Shown: piece by piece, positions 11,037 to 19,975 of the stretch
Numbering within the stretch: position 1 is the first letter of the stretch
Layout: every line of letters begins with the position of its first letter
Made by a program: the position numbers and the translations under genes
From: Streptococcus orisratti DSM 15617
Lineage (GTDB): Bacteria; Bacillota; Bacilli; Lactobacillales; Streptococcaceae
Direction: 5' to 3'
Assembly: GCF_000380105.1 (NCBI RefSeq)
Contig: NZ_KB904454.1
Coordinates: 1 to 52,506 of the forward strand
Length of the DNA stretch: 52,506 nt
Notes under the pieces: generated by a model
Database searches by the model: none
What the model was told of the DNA's origin: nothing
What the model saw: the letters and a program-made list of their open reading frames with translations, nothing else

Positions 11037-12039
11037 CTTTTTCACCTGCCATCAGTTTCTGGATTTGCTTATCAAAATCTGACATGATTTTCTGGGTGCG
11101 ATTGAATTTTTCATACTCTTGATTAGCTTTTTCTTCCGCTTGCTTTTTGGAAATGGTGCCTTTGCCTTCTAGAATTTGGTATTCATTGAAAGATAGGAAG
11201 CGGTCAATACTTTCTGCCAAAGCCTGCATGGTGAAAGTATTTTGACGTTCAATCAAGCCTTCAATATAGTCAAAATAAGAGGTTACGGTACGTTCCAGTT
11301 GGCGAATTTCTGCTTCTTGCAGATAATTTTTAGCTACTGTCACATCTGATTTCAGCACGCGGCCATCTGGGGCATTCTTCCAAGTTGTCAGTCCCATCTG
11401 CTCCTTATCAGCGTCTGCTTTATGATAAATAATTTCCGCGGCGGTATTGCCCGTAATAGCAAAATGGAATTTATTTTGCACCATAGCATAGAAATTCTTG
11501 GTGATTTCTGAATTTCTGTCATAGTCAATCGCACATTCTGCAAAAATATCGGTCACCTGCTGATAAATACGGCGCTCACTGGCACGGATGGAGCGGATAC
11601 GCTCTAAGAGTTCACGGAAGTAGTCCTGTCCAAAGACTGTCTGCCCTTGTTTAAGCCGATCATCATCAAGCACGAATCCTTTTATGATGAATTCTTTTAA
11701 GGTATTAGTCGCCCAAATCCGAAACTGTGTTGCCTTTGTTGAGTTGACACGATAGCCAACTGAGATAATAGCGTCAAGGTTGTAATATTCTAGTTCTCGC
11801 TGAACCGCTCTAGTACCCTCTTTTTGAACTGTTCGGAATTTCCGAACAGTTGCCATTTTTTCCAATTCACCATCATTATAAATGTTAGCTAAATGCTCAC
11901 TCACCGTTGATCTGGTGACACCAAACAATTCAGCAATCCCTTTTTGCGTCAGCCAAAGATTCTCATCCTGTAAAAGAATATCCAGTTGTACCTCACCATT
12001 AGGCGTTGTGTAAAGGATAAAATTAGAAATTTCATTCAT
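11029..12039 (-). CDS. rhuM: RhuM-family protein (KilA-N/Bro-like DNA-associated protein)
   Basis: The roughly 336-residue protein begins with a winged-helix-like stretch (NLWLTQKGIAELFGVTRSTVSEHL). A conserved block typical of the RhuM virulence-protein family follows (YYNLDAIISVGYRVNS, TQFRIWATNTLKEFI), with a charged C-terminal half rich in coiled coil. RhuM proteins are frequently encoded between the M and S genes of type I and BcgI-like restriction systems; their biochemical role is not established. ATG 12039 has AGAAGGTG upstream and overlaps the methyltransferase stop by eight bases. The end overlaps the S gene start by eight bases. The tight overlaps indicate one translationally coupled operon, consistent with a regulatory or scaffolding role in the restriction system. 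Confidence 0.88.
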
Positions 12040-14014
12040 ACTTATCACCTTCTTCCGCTACCATCTGAAGTTCATCAGTGTCACTCATTTCTTGATAATT
12101 CTCTTTGTCTTCTATCCCAAAAAGATATCCGCGTCCATGTGTAATCATATTTACTTCAAAGGTGAGGTAGTCTGCAATGGTTTTTTGGAAATCTTCTTCA
12201 GTTGGGATTTCATCATTGAAATAGTAGAAAGAATGGAGCCATTCATCATCAGCTTCAATTGTCGTATTAACACAGAATTTCGTTTCCGCATCTGTACGAT
12301 TAAACCAAACATCCAGCAAATGCTGTTTTTTATCTTTAGCTGTAGCCGTTTCAACGAGACCAATATGCTTAGAAACCTCAAACCCATCATTTTCAAAATT
12401 GATAAACTTGCATTCCTTTTCTGGACGATGGGGAATACCAGCTGTAAATACTGCAATGCAAGGGTTTGTCCCCACTCCATAGAAAGTATTTTTATTAAGG
12501 GTAATAACACCTTCCAAAGTGTGATGTTTTAAGATGTTTTGTTTCGCTTCCTTTTCAAACTTTGTCTTTCCTGTAAAGGTTGACTGAGGTACAATAACAA
12601 CAGCCTTAGCCCCTTCAACTAAGGAATTTAACAAGTGTTCTGTAAAGTTAATTTCATATAATTCAGTATTTGTTTTTGAACCCATTGAATAGGGCGGATT
12701 CATCATACCAACATTACATTGCTTTAATTGGAGTTTACTAGGATTTTGGCGCAGAAAGTCTTGATTTTCAAGATTACTCTTCCCATCACCTCGTAGGATC
12801 ATATTGGTGGTTGCAATGGTAAACATATAAGATTGCTCTTCAATACCAAAAAGCTGGTGCTTACGAATCTGCTCACGTTGATAATCACTCTCTGCTTTTG
12901 TCAGCATATCATGCATAGCAGCAATCAAGAAACCAGCCGTTCCGCACGTTGGATCAAAAACCTTATCCGTTGGCTTCAAATCAACTAAATCACAAAACAG
13001 CTCAGTAATATGTTTTGGTGTCAAAACAATTCCTAAGTTCTGCCCATCTCCGCCAGAATAGGACATAAATTCACCATAAAAGCGACCAAGATAATCTTCC
13101 GCAGAGCTATTGTATCTTAGGCTTTGATAGATACTCTTATAAAGAAATTCTGTAAAATGCTTAATAGGTGTTTTCCCTAACGTATTATTCTTCTCATTAA
13201 TTTTTACATCGTCTCTGATGATCGCAAACTGACTAAGTAGTTTATCTTTTTTCACCTCAGGTGAGACATTAGCACGCCGAAGATTAGCTTTAATGGCAGC
13301 ATAAATTTTTGAACCATCCGTTTTTACAGCATCACCTGTTAAACTTTCCAGTGAAAAATTCCCGTGTTCTGTTTCTCTCAAAGCTAAGAGAATCCCTGAA
13401 ACAATTAACGGTTTATTCTTCTCTTCAATGTTACCGTAATTTCTAAGGTCATTATGCAAAGTCGCTGCATCTTTTAAAATTTCAGCTGTTTCTTTTTCAA
13501 AATTAGTCTCTTCTTGAAGAATTTCTTTGACATAATATTCATCAATATTGTCTATTGCAAAGGAAATCAAGGTTTCAATATCCGCTAGTTCAAAATATTC
13601 TCCGCGCTCATTAACAAAAACAGGAGTAATACGGTGCTTTTTTTCATTGCCACTAATGCCTAATGCAATGATTTTTTTATAACTGACTTGACCTGCTAAG
13701 TGCCTAGCATAAAATACAGCACCATTTACTGCATAATCTGTATTTGATTTGACATCATCTGCAATTAAGTCATTATCGGTATAGTTTATGTGTTTTGATA
13801 ATCCTGGCTTATCCTCAATAATGATTAAAAAATCTTTAACAACTCCTACGTATTCTGGAAAACCTGATTTACCAGTTCCTTTTTTAGAAGCCGTTTTTAG
13901 AGCTTCGTCTAATTCCTTGATATTACTTCCTTGAGCATCAAATTTATCTCGGATACCAGCTTCTTTTAAAAGTTCATGTACCCATAGATCAGTATTTACT
14001 TCTTTTTTTGCCAT
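12032..14014 (-). CDS. BcgI-like restriction nuclease-adenine methyltransferase (fused R and M)
   Basis: The 660-residue protein has an N-terminal PD-(D/E)xK-type nuclease segment (D61 then IIIEDK, E67 and K69, in a hydrophobic strand). An N6-adenine methyltransferase follows, with the AdoMet motif FDPTCGTAGF (353-362) and catalytic NPPY (439-442). This single-chain layout resembles the A subunit of BcgI (about 640 residues), which cuts and methylates when joined to a separate S subunit, rather than a type I HsdM. No HsdR gene is present, which fits. Cofactors would be Mg2+ and AdoMet. Nuclease and methylase motifs both look intact. The gene starts an operon with RhuM and S, linked by eight-base overlaps. 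A standalone HsdM with an N-terminal extension is possible, but the EDK strand argues against it. Confidence 0.88.
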   Translation of the reverse strand: MAKKEVNTDLWVHELLKEAGIRDKFDAQGSNIKELDEALKTASKKGTGKSGFPEYVGVVKDFLIIIEDKPGLSKHINYTDNDLIADDVKSNTDYAVNGAVFYARHLAGQVSYKKIIALGISGNEKKHRITPVFVNERGEYFELADIETLISFAIDNIDEYYVKEILQEETNFEKETAEILKDAATLHNDLRNYGNIEEKNKPLIVSGILLALRETEHGNFSLESLTGDAVKTDGSKIYAAIKANLRRANVSPEVKKDKLLSQFAIIRDDVKINEKNNTLGKTPIKHFTEFLYKSIYQSLRYNSSAEDYLGRFYGEFMSYSGGDGQNLGIVLTPKHITELFCDLVDLKPTDKVFDPTCGTAGFLIAAMHDMLTKAESDYQREQIRKHQLFGIEEQSYMFTIATTNMILRGDGKSNLENQDFLRQNPSKLQLKQCNVGMMNPPYSMGSKTNTELYEINFTEHLLNSLVEGAKAVVIVPQSTFTGKTKFEKEAKQNILKHHTLEGVITLNKNTFYGVGTNPCIAVFTAGIPHRPEKECKFINFENDGFEVSKHIGLVETATAKDKKQHLLDVWFNRTDAETKFCVNTTIEADDEWLHSFYYFNDEIPTEEDFQKTIADYLTFEVNMITHGRGYLFGIEDKENYQEMSDTDELQMVAEEGDKYE

Positions 14015-14076
14015 TATCCTATATTCCCTTTAATGTATTGGTAATCTATTTATTCAACCTAATTCTACACGAGTTC

Positions 14077-15276
14077 CTAGCTCTTTTTAAACCTCACACC
14101 GTTTTCTTTGAGTTTTTTGACTGTTGCTGGGCCGATTCCTGAAATGGCTAAGATTTCTTTTTCAGTGTATTTTTCTAAATCCTCTTTGCTCATAACACCA
14201 GCATCGCATAGATATCGGCTTTTATCTATCTGAATTCCTTTCATGCAGGGAGAATTAAAAAACTCCAATCGTTTGCGCGGAGAGTCAGGCAGACTATCCT
14301 GATAGTCTTCTGCTAAGGCAAGCATTTGATGGATAACAAAGTTTTTTGTCTCCAAAAAAGTCTGGAGAGGATGCAAGGCAATCTGGAGAGATAAAGCTGA
14401 ATTAGGGCGATAGACTGAAACTTCATTAGCCATGTCAAGCAGGTGAACCCAATACGGGCTATCAAAAGCATACAGAACTTCGTTATTGATGGCAACTAAG
14501 TCAGCAAACAAGGCTCTAGCCGTCTCCATGTCCCCGTTTAGCAACTTAGCAATAATCAGGTGCACAAGCACACCATCATCCTGCCAATCTTGGGCTAGCT
14601 GCTCTTCATAAAAATCTTCAATTTTCTCTTCTTGATAGAGGGAATTGTAAACACCCATCATCAGATAAATAAAGCCAGGTGGAAATCTATCATCAGCAGC
14701 AATTTTAGACCGTACAAAATCCACTACTTGACCAGCTAAACCGACCAGCCCCTCTTGCAAATAATTCTCTATCACAAAAGTGATAACGGTCAAAGGACTG
14801 CGCGCTTCCAAACTATACCAAGATTCATAATCAGCTTTCTTCCACTCTTCTAAAGCCACTTGATAAAAATCTTGTAGTTCTTTTAAATAGTCAGCTGAAA
14901 ATTCTGTGCTTCTCAAGATCAAGGATTGAAATCTTGCTTCAAAGTGGTCTGGATATTCTGCCAGTAGATTGGTAAGTAAACGGAGCTGTATCTCTTCATC
15001 TTCCTCTTCCATCGCTTGGTAAAGGAGCTCATCTGCTTCGTCCATTTTAGTATCTCCAAACTCTAAAATAGAAGCTAATTGTTCTAAAATTTCAGGATTC
15101 CTAGTTTGTTCATATTCTTTAAAAAGTCTATTAACTGACTCCTCATCTAATTCAGGTTCAGAAAAAGCTTGTGGGTAATCAGCCTTTTCTGCAAAAGAAG
15201 CAAAATCAATAATTTTGTTTTCTTCTTGTTTTTGCTTCCGTTTTAATTCTTTTTTCCGATTTTTCTTCTTAGCCAT
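14077..15276 (-). CDS. TPR-like repeat protein with C-terminal helix-hairpin-helix, unknown function
   Basis: The 399-residue protein has three visible parts: a very basic N-terminus (KKKNRKKELKRKQKQEE), a long acidic all-helical middle of TPR-like helix pairs, and a C-terminal helix-hairpin-helix (EILAISGIGPATVKKLKENG) of the kind that binds DNA backbones non-specifically. No catalytic motif was found. The start ATG 15276 has AAAAGG upstream. The stop lies 62 bases before the restriction operon, on the same strand, so it could be the first gene of that operon or a chromosomal neighbour. No strong promoter stands between them. The basic N-terminus and HhH suggest a nucleic-acid-associated role; this is inference. 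Confidence 0.75.
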   Translation of the reverse strand: MAKKKNRKKELKRKQKQEENKIIDFASFAEKADYPQAFSEPELDEESVNRLFKEYEQTRNPEILEQLASILEFGDTKMDEADELLYQAMEEEDEEIQLRLLTNLLAEYPDHFEARFQSLILRSTEFSADYLKELQDFYQVALEEWKKADYESWYSLEARSPLTVITFVIENYLQEGLVGLAGQVVDFVRSKIAADDRFPPGFIYLMMGVYNSLYQEEKIEDFYEEQLAQDWQDDGVLVHLIIAKLLNGDMETARALFADLVAINNEVLYAFDSPYWVHLLDMANEVSVYRPNSALSLQIALHPLQTFLETKNFVIHQMLALAEDYQDSLPDSPRKRLEFFNSPCMKGIQIDKSRYLCDAGVMSKEDLEKYTEKEILAISGIGPATVKKLKENGVRFKKS

Positions 15277-15905
15277 AATTTTTCCTTTTTGTTCTGAAGT
15301 GTCAAATTAAACACACAGCTTCCCCATAATATCCCTCGTAAGGTGTTGTTCATTTGGGACATTTTTTAGCCTATATTAGCTTGTCTTCTCACTCACTTTT
15401 CAGCAATCCATAAATCGAATTTGTGCAACGTTTTTCTTGATCGTTTTGATACCTATGAGTATAGGCATTTAGGTAAAACAGATAAAGATAGAACTTTGCT
15501 ATTTCTAGTTTTCAGATATAGTCTTTTAGTTTGCTTTTAGTACAAGGCAACGAGCTGCAGGTTGCTAGAACAGCCTCTAGGCTGTTCTAGGTTGGAAATA
15601 AGACATGCGAAGCAAGTCACTTTCGTAAAGTACGACAAGGCGAGTTCAAACAATCCAGTGGAGTGTTTGAAGTTGGAAATAAGGAAACGGAGTTTCCTCT
15701 TACGTCGAAGTAATAAAAGATAAACTAATTGACTATATCAAACTACGAAGTTTCAATGGAGTTTACACGTCGTCAAGTCAAGCTAATAAGGTCTAAATTC
15801 TATTTTCGAAGAATATTAAGTTTCATTTAAGCATTAATCGATATACTATAACCAATCCTAAAACTTTTCTTTTTCATAAATCTCCTAGGAAGTAGTCAGC
15901 TTATA
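15277..15905 (-). repeat. Gene-free region with a string of small hairpins and GTTGGAAATAAG motifs
   Basis: No coding frame is supported across 629 bases. The right half holds a modular element: a perfect-stem hairpin (15567-15588), GTTGGAAATAAG (15591-15602), a second hairpin around CAATCCAGTGG (15645-15671), GTTGGAAATAAG again (15672-15683) and a short GAAAC/GTTTC hairpin (15684-15697). The exact reuse of the 12-base motif after two different hairpins shows a built-up, probably mobile or RNA-forming, repeat. Bases 15277-15540 hold nothing I recognise. Confidence 0.5.
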
Positions 15906-15921
15906 TTAACTGGCTACTTCC
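15888..15921. terminator. Hairpin overlapping the end of the P-loop gene
   Basis: A 12-bp stem (GGAAGTAGTCAG / CTGGCTACTTCC, one G-T type mismatch) spans the stop codon of the P-loop gene. It is followed on the plus strand by a T-rich run, so it works better as a plus-strand terminator but may act on both. Confidence 0.45.
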
Positions 15922-16469
15922 TTTATTTTTTCCAAAATCAGCTGAGCCGTTTCTTGCGCAGAAAGGTTGGTGTTGTTAATTTTGCAATAATGCTGTAGAT
16001 TTTCTGGAGCTTGCTTGGGATTAAAATTCGCAAAACTAGCAGTATCAAGAATATCCTTCTCAGACCATTCTAAATTTCGCTTCAAAGGCTTGTGCTGCAA
16101 ACGATTTTCAGTGCCATTGCGACGCAAACGCTCCTGCAAATCTGTCTCAAGTTCGACAAATAAAACCTTTCTCTCGAATGTGTGAAAAACATCTTGAATT
16201 TGTCTTAAAAAATCAACATCATTTGAATCATTAAAGTCAATCACAACTGTAAAAATTAAAGGTCTATTACTTTGAGCAAATGCTTCAAAAAAGTTCATTC
16301 TAATTTTTCGAATAAGCTCGGTTGAGATTGGCCCATATTCCATAAAACGCCGAACAAAATCAATGCTATCGTGATTATGAAACAAAGTCATATCAGTCAT
16401 CTTTTCAACTTCTTGACCAATTGTCATCTTGCCAGATGCCTGTGCACCAATAATAACAAGATTCATCAT
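15906..16469 (-). CDS. P-loop kinase-like NTPase (AAA_18/shikimate-kinase-like)
   Basis: The 187-residue protein opens with a beta strand and a Walker A loop, LVIIGAQASGKMT, in the style of small-molecule kinases. A later VLFVELETDLQERLRRNGTENR stretch resembles the lid/arginine region of adenylate- or gluconate-kinase folds. The substrate cannot be told. The start is one of two adjacent ATGs directly after GGAGGAG. The first (16469) overlaps the TGA of the upstream acetyltransferase gene, so the two are translationally coupled and probably co-transcribed. No membrane or secretion signal. Confidence 0.7.
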   Translation of the reverse strand: MMNLVIIGAQASGKMTIGQEVEKMTDMTLFHNHDSIDFVRRFMEYGPISTELIRKIRMNFFEAFAQSNRPLIFTVVIDFNDSNDVDFLRQIQDVFHTFERKVLFVELETDLQERLRRNGTENRLQHKPLKRNLEWSEKDILDTASFANFNPKQAPENLQHYCKINNTNLSAQETAQLILEKIKEVAS

Positions 16470-17041
16470 CTCTCCTCCCACTCCCTCTTCAACAGCCCAT
16501 AAGCCAAATCATCACAGCGATTGCCTTGGGTATCTTTGCGGTCACGGATACGAGCTTCCAAAGTAAAACCTAGTTTTTCGGCCACGCACTGGCTTTGTTT
16601 GTTTGAGCCATAGCAACGAATTTCAACTTTGTGAAGGTTGAGAAGGGTAAAACCAATTTCAATCAAAGCACTGACAGCCTCTGCCATGATGCCTTTCCCC
16701 CAATAATCTGGATGGAGCATGTAGCCAATTTCAAAGACATCATCTTCATGATGGTGGTTGAAATCGCAAGAGCCGATAACGCGGTCACTCCCCTTGACTG
16801 TAATACCATATCCTGATGGCAGATTTGCTTTTTCAAGATTTTGGTAGTAACGATTTTCAAAATAATCATACTCGTCTTCCAGAGTTGCAATGGGTGGCAG
16901 ACCAGCTGGATAAGCCACATTTTCTAAGCTGACGTAAGCAAACATGTCTGGTACATCATCTATCGTCCGTTGCCGTAAAACAAGACGGTCAGTCTCAACT
17001 TTTGGTAGTTCCTTGCCATTATAGTTTTCTAAAATTTTCAC
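16466..17041 (-). CDS. GNAT acetyltransferase, RimJ/RimL type
   Basis: The protein of about 191 residues matches the RimJ/RimL-like branch of GNAT enzymes, which move acetyl from acetyl-CoA to amino groups. It has ETDRLVLRQRTIDD at the N-terminus, GSCDFNHH, EIGYMLHPDYWGKGIMAEAV (the acetyl-CoA-binding pyrophosphate loop) and the C-terminal VAEKLGFTLEARIRD. I choose GTG 17041 because GAGGAG lies seven bases upstream and it gives the usual KILENYNG start; the longer in-frame ATG lacks a good ribosome site. The stop overlaps the start of the P-loop gene. A short degenerate copy of this gene's first codons is found at 17856-17912. Confidence 0.85.
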   Translation of the reverse strand: MKILENYNGKELPKVETDRLVLRQRTIDDVPDMFAYVSLENVAYPAGLPPIATLEDEYDYFENRYYQNLEKANLPSGYGITVKGSDRVIGSCDFNHHHEDDVFEIGYMLHPDYWGKGIMAEAVSALIEIGFTLLNLHKVEIRCYGSNKQSQCVAEKLGFTLEARIRDRKDTQGNRCDDLAYGLLKREWEER

Positions 17042-17097
17042 AAAATCACTCCTCTCACTAACCGCCATTGTTAACAAATTAAATGGTCAGCAACCAA

Positions 17098-17733
17098 CTA
17101 TTTTTTACTTTCTGACCATGAATTTTCAACATAGGCAACCTGATTTGCAAAAATATTACTGCTTTTATCTCCTTCAAGAGAAATTAGGTACACGCGATTA
17201 CTTTTCTTAGTTTTAAAAATCCATGCACACAAGAGCTTTCCATCAACCTTAGAAGTACCATAAACTTGATAAGCTTGGTAAGAAGCATCAGTGTTATAGT
17301 CTGTAATCACTGCTTTTGAACCCGTCAAACCTTCAAAATTACCAGTTGCATCCATATTTCCTATATAATTATCGGCCACTTGTTTAACTGTTACTTCATC
17401 AATTGCATCTACACCTAGTGTCTCTTTTGTGTAACCACCCATAGTAATAATCGTATAACCATCTATTGCTGAATACTGATAGCTACCTTCTCCATTTTGA
17501 TCAGTAAACTTCACCCAATCTTTAGGAACATAAACATACCCAACTTCGTCAGTCCCAATTTGTTGCATGTTCGTAAGTGAGTTGTCTTTTTTCTTAGTGG
17601 TCTTCTTTGTTTTCGACACAATCTTTGTTGTCTCCTGCTTCCCTTCACTCTTAGAATTTCCTTGAGCGGTACAGGCTACAAGTCCTGGTATTAATACTAG
17701 CACGCAAAGTAAAAATATTAAGTTCTTTTTCAT
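17098..17733 (-). CDS. Secreted lipoprotein, unknown function
   Basis: The 211-residue protein has a lipoprotein signal peptide: KK at the start, a hydrophobic core, and the lipobox LVAC with the cysteine at about residue 21. A lysine/threonine-rich linker (about 30-50) follows, then a globular domain with VYVPKDWVKF and a beta-rich C-terminus. It should be lipidated and held on the outer face of the membrane. No family is recognised. The lysine-rich linker suggests a tether through the wall. It sits between two acetyltransferase-like sequences, one intact and one a remnant, which may reflect insertion of this gene between duplicated copies. Confidence 0.75.
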   Translation of the reverse strand: MKKNLIFLLCVLVLIPGLVACTAQGNSKSEGKQETTKIVSKTKKTTKKKDNSLTNMQQIGTDEVGYVYVPKDWVKFTDQNGEGSYQYSAIDGYTIITMGGYTKETLGVDAIDEVTVKQVADNYIGNMDATGNFEGLTGSKAVITDYNTDASYQAYQVYGTSKVDGKLLCAWIFKTKKSNRVYLISLEGDKSSNIFANQVAYVENSWSESKK

Positions 17734-17855
17734 AAATCATTTGAAGCACCCTGAATCTATATCTGAGCACTATCTCCTTTCAATATACCTTTCAACGTAA
17801 GTCAATTTGCTTCAATGAAACTTGACTTTTATTCCCATACCCATAATATTATGTT

Positions 17856-17912
17856 ACGGGTTACATCCAACTTTGGCAGTTCCTTGCCATTATAAGTTTC
17901 TACTATTTTCAT
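17856..17912 (-). pseudogene. Vestigial N-terminus of a RimJ/RimL-like acetyltransferase
   Basis: The minus strand reads MKIVETYNGKELPKLDVTR from ATG 17912, nearly matching the start KILENYNGKELPKVETDR of the intact acetyltransferase about 800 bases downstream. Homology stops after about 19 codons. Its ATG overlaps the end of the VOC pseudogene. This is the remains of a duplication or recombination. Confidence 0.6.
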
Positions 17913-18278
17913 TGGCTATTACCTCAATTTTTATCCGATCAGGATCTTCTAAATACAGGGCAAAATAATTTTCTCCACCTGCAAAAGGATACTTCTCTTC
18001 ATAAAGCAAGGGGACATCGTGTTCTTGAAGAATTTTCTTCAAACGCTCAACATCCCTTCTGCTGCCTCCGTTTGATTAAGACCTACATGGCAACGGTGAT
18101 AAGGGAGGGAAGCATACTTTTCAACCACTTGAACAAAGACAATATAATGCTCATCTTTACGATAACTAAAACCAACTGACCATTCCTGATAGAGCCGATA
18201 GCCTAATTTAGGTAAAAGAAAATCATAAAATTCCCTGCTTTTTATCAAATGACTGACATAAATCTCGATATGGTTCAC
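17890..18278 (-). pseudogene. VOC/glyoxalase-family protein, frameshifted
   Basis: From GTG 18278 (AAAGGAAG upstream) the frame reads MNHIEIYVSHLIKSREFYDFLL, a typical VOC-fold start. It ends early after NQTEAAEGMLSV. In the next frame the expected continuation is clear: GGSRRDVERLKKILQEH, then YFALYLEDPDRIKIEVI, the usual C-terminal metal-site strand, ending at TAA 17890-17892. A single missing base near 18063 (in the ACGGAGGCAGC stretch) explains it. The intact gene would give about 129 residues. Function is probably lost unless the frameshift is a sequencing error. Confidence 0.8.
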
Positions 18279-18307
18279 CTAGACTTCCTTTCTAGGATAA
18301 GTTATTA

Positions 18308-18469
18308 AGAAGCCGTATTCACAAGCAAAGTGCTTGTAGATAAGAGATAGTTTTTCGCTAATCAAGGCAATTTTTTGAGGAATACTGACTGTATTTTGAA
18401 AAAAACTAACAATGAGTAGCTCAAAAACTAGCCTTAGATGAAAGTGTTGAACTGTGAGTAAAGATTCTA
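18308..18469. repeat. MITE-like repeat, copy 1 of 5
   Basis: This is a copy of the ~160-bp family whose ends are inverted repeats (AGAACCTGTATTCACA in the best copies). Ends here are eroded (GAAGCCGTATTCACA / TGTGAGTAAAGATTCT). The right end supplies the TAG stop codon of the flavin reductase gene. Confidence 0.85.
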
Positions 18470-19048
18470 AGTTCTTGAAGCTAACTTTCTAGACTTACGA
18501 CTAAAACTTCCAAGTTCATCACTTTCCACTTTGTCCAAATAGCGATAACGTCGCTCCTTCCCATCCCCCATAAAATAAAGTGGATGAAAGTTTCTACTGT
18601 TCAAATAACCTTCATCATCTAGTAAATCTCTATCTACCCAACGTTTAACAATCCGTGCTGTAAAATTCACATAGTTATCAAATTCCTGTATAGCTTCAAC
18701 TTGGCATTCTAATGACAAAGGACAATCAGCTAACAAAGGAGCATCTATCTGTTCTGCCTTACTATAGTCCACATCAAGCATTTTCAACTTATCGCGATGT
18801 GTAATAAAACCTGCTCGTTCCATCAAGAAAGATTGATTTTCTGTTGGAACATTTAGGGTGAACTCTTTAAAATATTTGATTTGTTCAGTAGCATTATTGC
18901 TACTGGACAGACCAATGACAACCATGTCACCTAGACTATAGGAAGAGCTGCTTGTTGTGATATTATAACCAAAGCACTGGTCCTTGTAGCCTAAGATAAA
19001 AATGGGGAAGCCATAATAAAGTTTCTCAGTTTCAAAAGGAAGTTTCAT
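18467..19048 (-). CDS. Flavin reductase-like (FMN-binding split-barrel) protein
   Basis: The 193-residue protein belongs to the flavin reductase/DIM6-NTAB-like family: FPIFILGYKDQCFGYNITTSSSSYSLGDMVVIGLSSSNNA is the FMN-binding barrel start, and FMERAGFITHRDK and PLSLECQVEAI are further family landmarks. It likely binds FMN and uses NAD(P)H, substrate unknown. I choose ATG 19048 because AAGGAG stands six bases upstream. A longer in-frame reading back to 19150 belongs to the remains of the upstream 2H gene. The stop codon TAG lies inside the terminal repeat of the MITE-like element, so the C-terminal residues may differ from those of relatives. Confidence 0.8.
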   Translation of the reverse strand: MKLPFETEKLYYGFPIFILGYKDQCFGYNITTSSSSYSLGDMVVIGLSSSNNATEQIKYFKEFTLNVPTENQSFLMERAGFITHRDKLKMLDVDYSKAEQIDAPLLADCPLSLECQVEAIQEFDNYVNFTARIVKRWVDRDLLDDEGYLNSRNFHPLYFMGDGKERRYRYLDKVESDELGSFSRKSRKLASRT

Positions 19049-19089
19049 CTTTTGCTCCTTAAATAAAGTAAAAACGTTCTGATAATTTT

Positions 19090-19764
19090 TCATGCTCGTA
19101 AAAGTTTGATAATAGAGCTTACCAGTATCCAAGGCACAGTCACGCTGCATTTGTTTAGCTCTGCAACAAGCTTTTTCAGCTTTCTTGCTTCTTCAGCTGA
19201 AAAACCATTGGCATTGTAATAGGCTAAAGTCACATGTGGCGTAAAAGGATAGGGCAAAGGCGTCACGCCATCAACCAGCCTGTACAGGCTCATCAAGTTA
19301 ACATAGTCGACCTCCCTGTCTGGCACCAAGCCCATCACCAAGCTGGTATCTACCATATTAAAGATAAAAGAGCTTCTCATCTTGATTTTTGGAGAAAACA
19401 AAGACCTGGCTGCCAGTTGCTGTTTCAACTTCTGGCGATTGCTTTTCAACTCAGGCATTAAACTACTCAGGCGTGAGCCACTTGACAAGTCATATAGGGT
19501 CATGTGGTAACTGGAAACAGGAAAAGCCTCTGCAAAACAGGCAGGCACTTCATCATAGATCTTTTGGACAAGGGCTGCCAGCCAAGTCTTATCTTCCTCT
19601 TCCAAGTCAAAGACAACCGTATCGCCGTAAAAATCACAAAAGCTATTATCTGGATGGACTTTTACTGCTACAGAAACACCAGGCAAAAAGTCCGTTTCTG
19701 GTAAGGCTTATTCTACCTGCTCAAATTGATTGATCCGTTCTAAAAACTCTACGAAAGTTTCCAT
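19090..19764 (-). pseudogene. 2H phosphoesterase (LigT/2'-5' RNA ligase-like), broken
   Basis: The original start is probably ATG 19764 (AAGGG upstream). Codon 19 of this frame is TAA, followed in frame by LPETDFLPGVSVAVKVHPDN and the rest of a 2H protein with two H-x-T motifs, HMTLYDL and HVTLAYYN. Such proteins cleave or join RNA 2',3'-cyclic or 2'-5' phosphodiesters. A +1 shift near 19151 then moves the C-terminal part (LDTGKLYYQTFTSMKNYQ) into another frame, which runs into the flavin reductase gene. Two lesions make a pseudogene likely, although re-initiation at TTG 19686 would restore both catalytic motifs. It is preceded by a T-box leader, unusual for this family. Confidence 0.65.
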
Positions 19765-19785
19765 CACTGCTATCCCTTCAACAAA

Positions 19786-19969
19786 AAATCGCCCCTGCCT
19801 TTCGACAGGGACGAACTTTTTATAAATCCGCGGTACCACCCAACTTCGGGCAAATGTACCCGCAACTTTGTTTATCCAATTTTAGCCTCAGCAACCAGCC
19901 TTAACATTTGTACGGATTTCTCAACCACACCGCTTTCTGTAACAAATGGTCTTTAAGACACCTCTGAAT
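19786..19969 (-). promoter_or_regulatory. T-box riboswitch leader
   Basis: The minus strand carries the T-box core GGGTGGTACCGCGG (about 19828-19841), complementary to part of a strong terminator. The terminator stem CCCTGTC/GGCAGGGG with a T6 tail is at about 19787-19813. Upstream is a Stem I-like fold (GUCUUAA/UUAAGGC at the base). The bulge UGGU would pair with the ACCA end of an uncharged tRNA, so the cognate tRNA has discriminator A. The specifier codon is not resolved with confidence. T-boxes normally switch on aminoacyl-tRNA synthetase or amino-acid genes, but here the next gene is the broken 2H gene. Confidence 0.85.
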
Positions 19970-19975
19970 GCTTTT

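Noticed and set aside
12032..14014. Ordinary type I HsdM with a missing HsdR
   Set aside because: The N-terminal EDK nuclease strand and absence of HsdR fit a BcgI-like fused enzyme better.
15541..15700. CRISPR-like array
   Set aside because: Only two copies of a 12-base motif with unequal spacing and hairpins between; no direct-repeat and spacer pattern and no cas genes.
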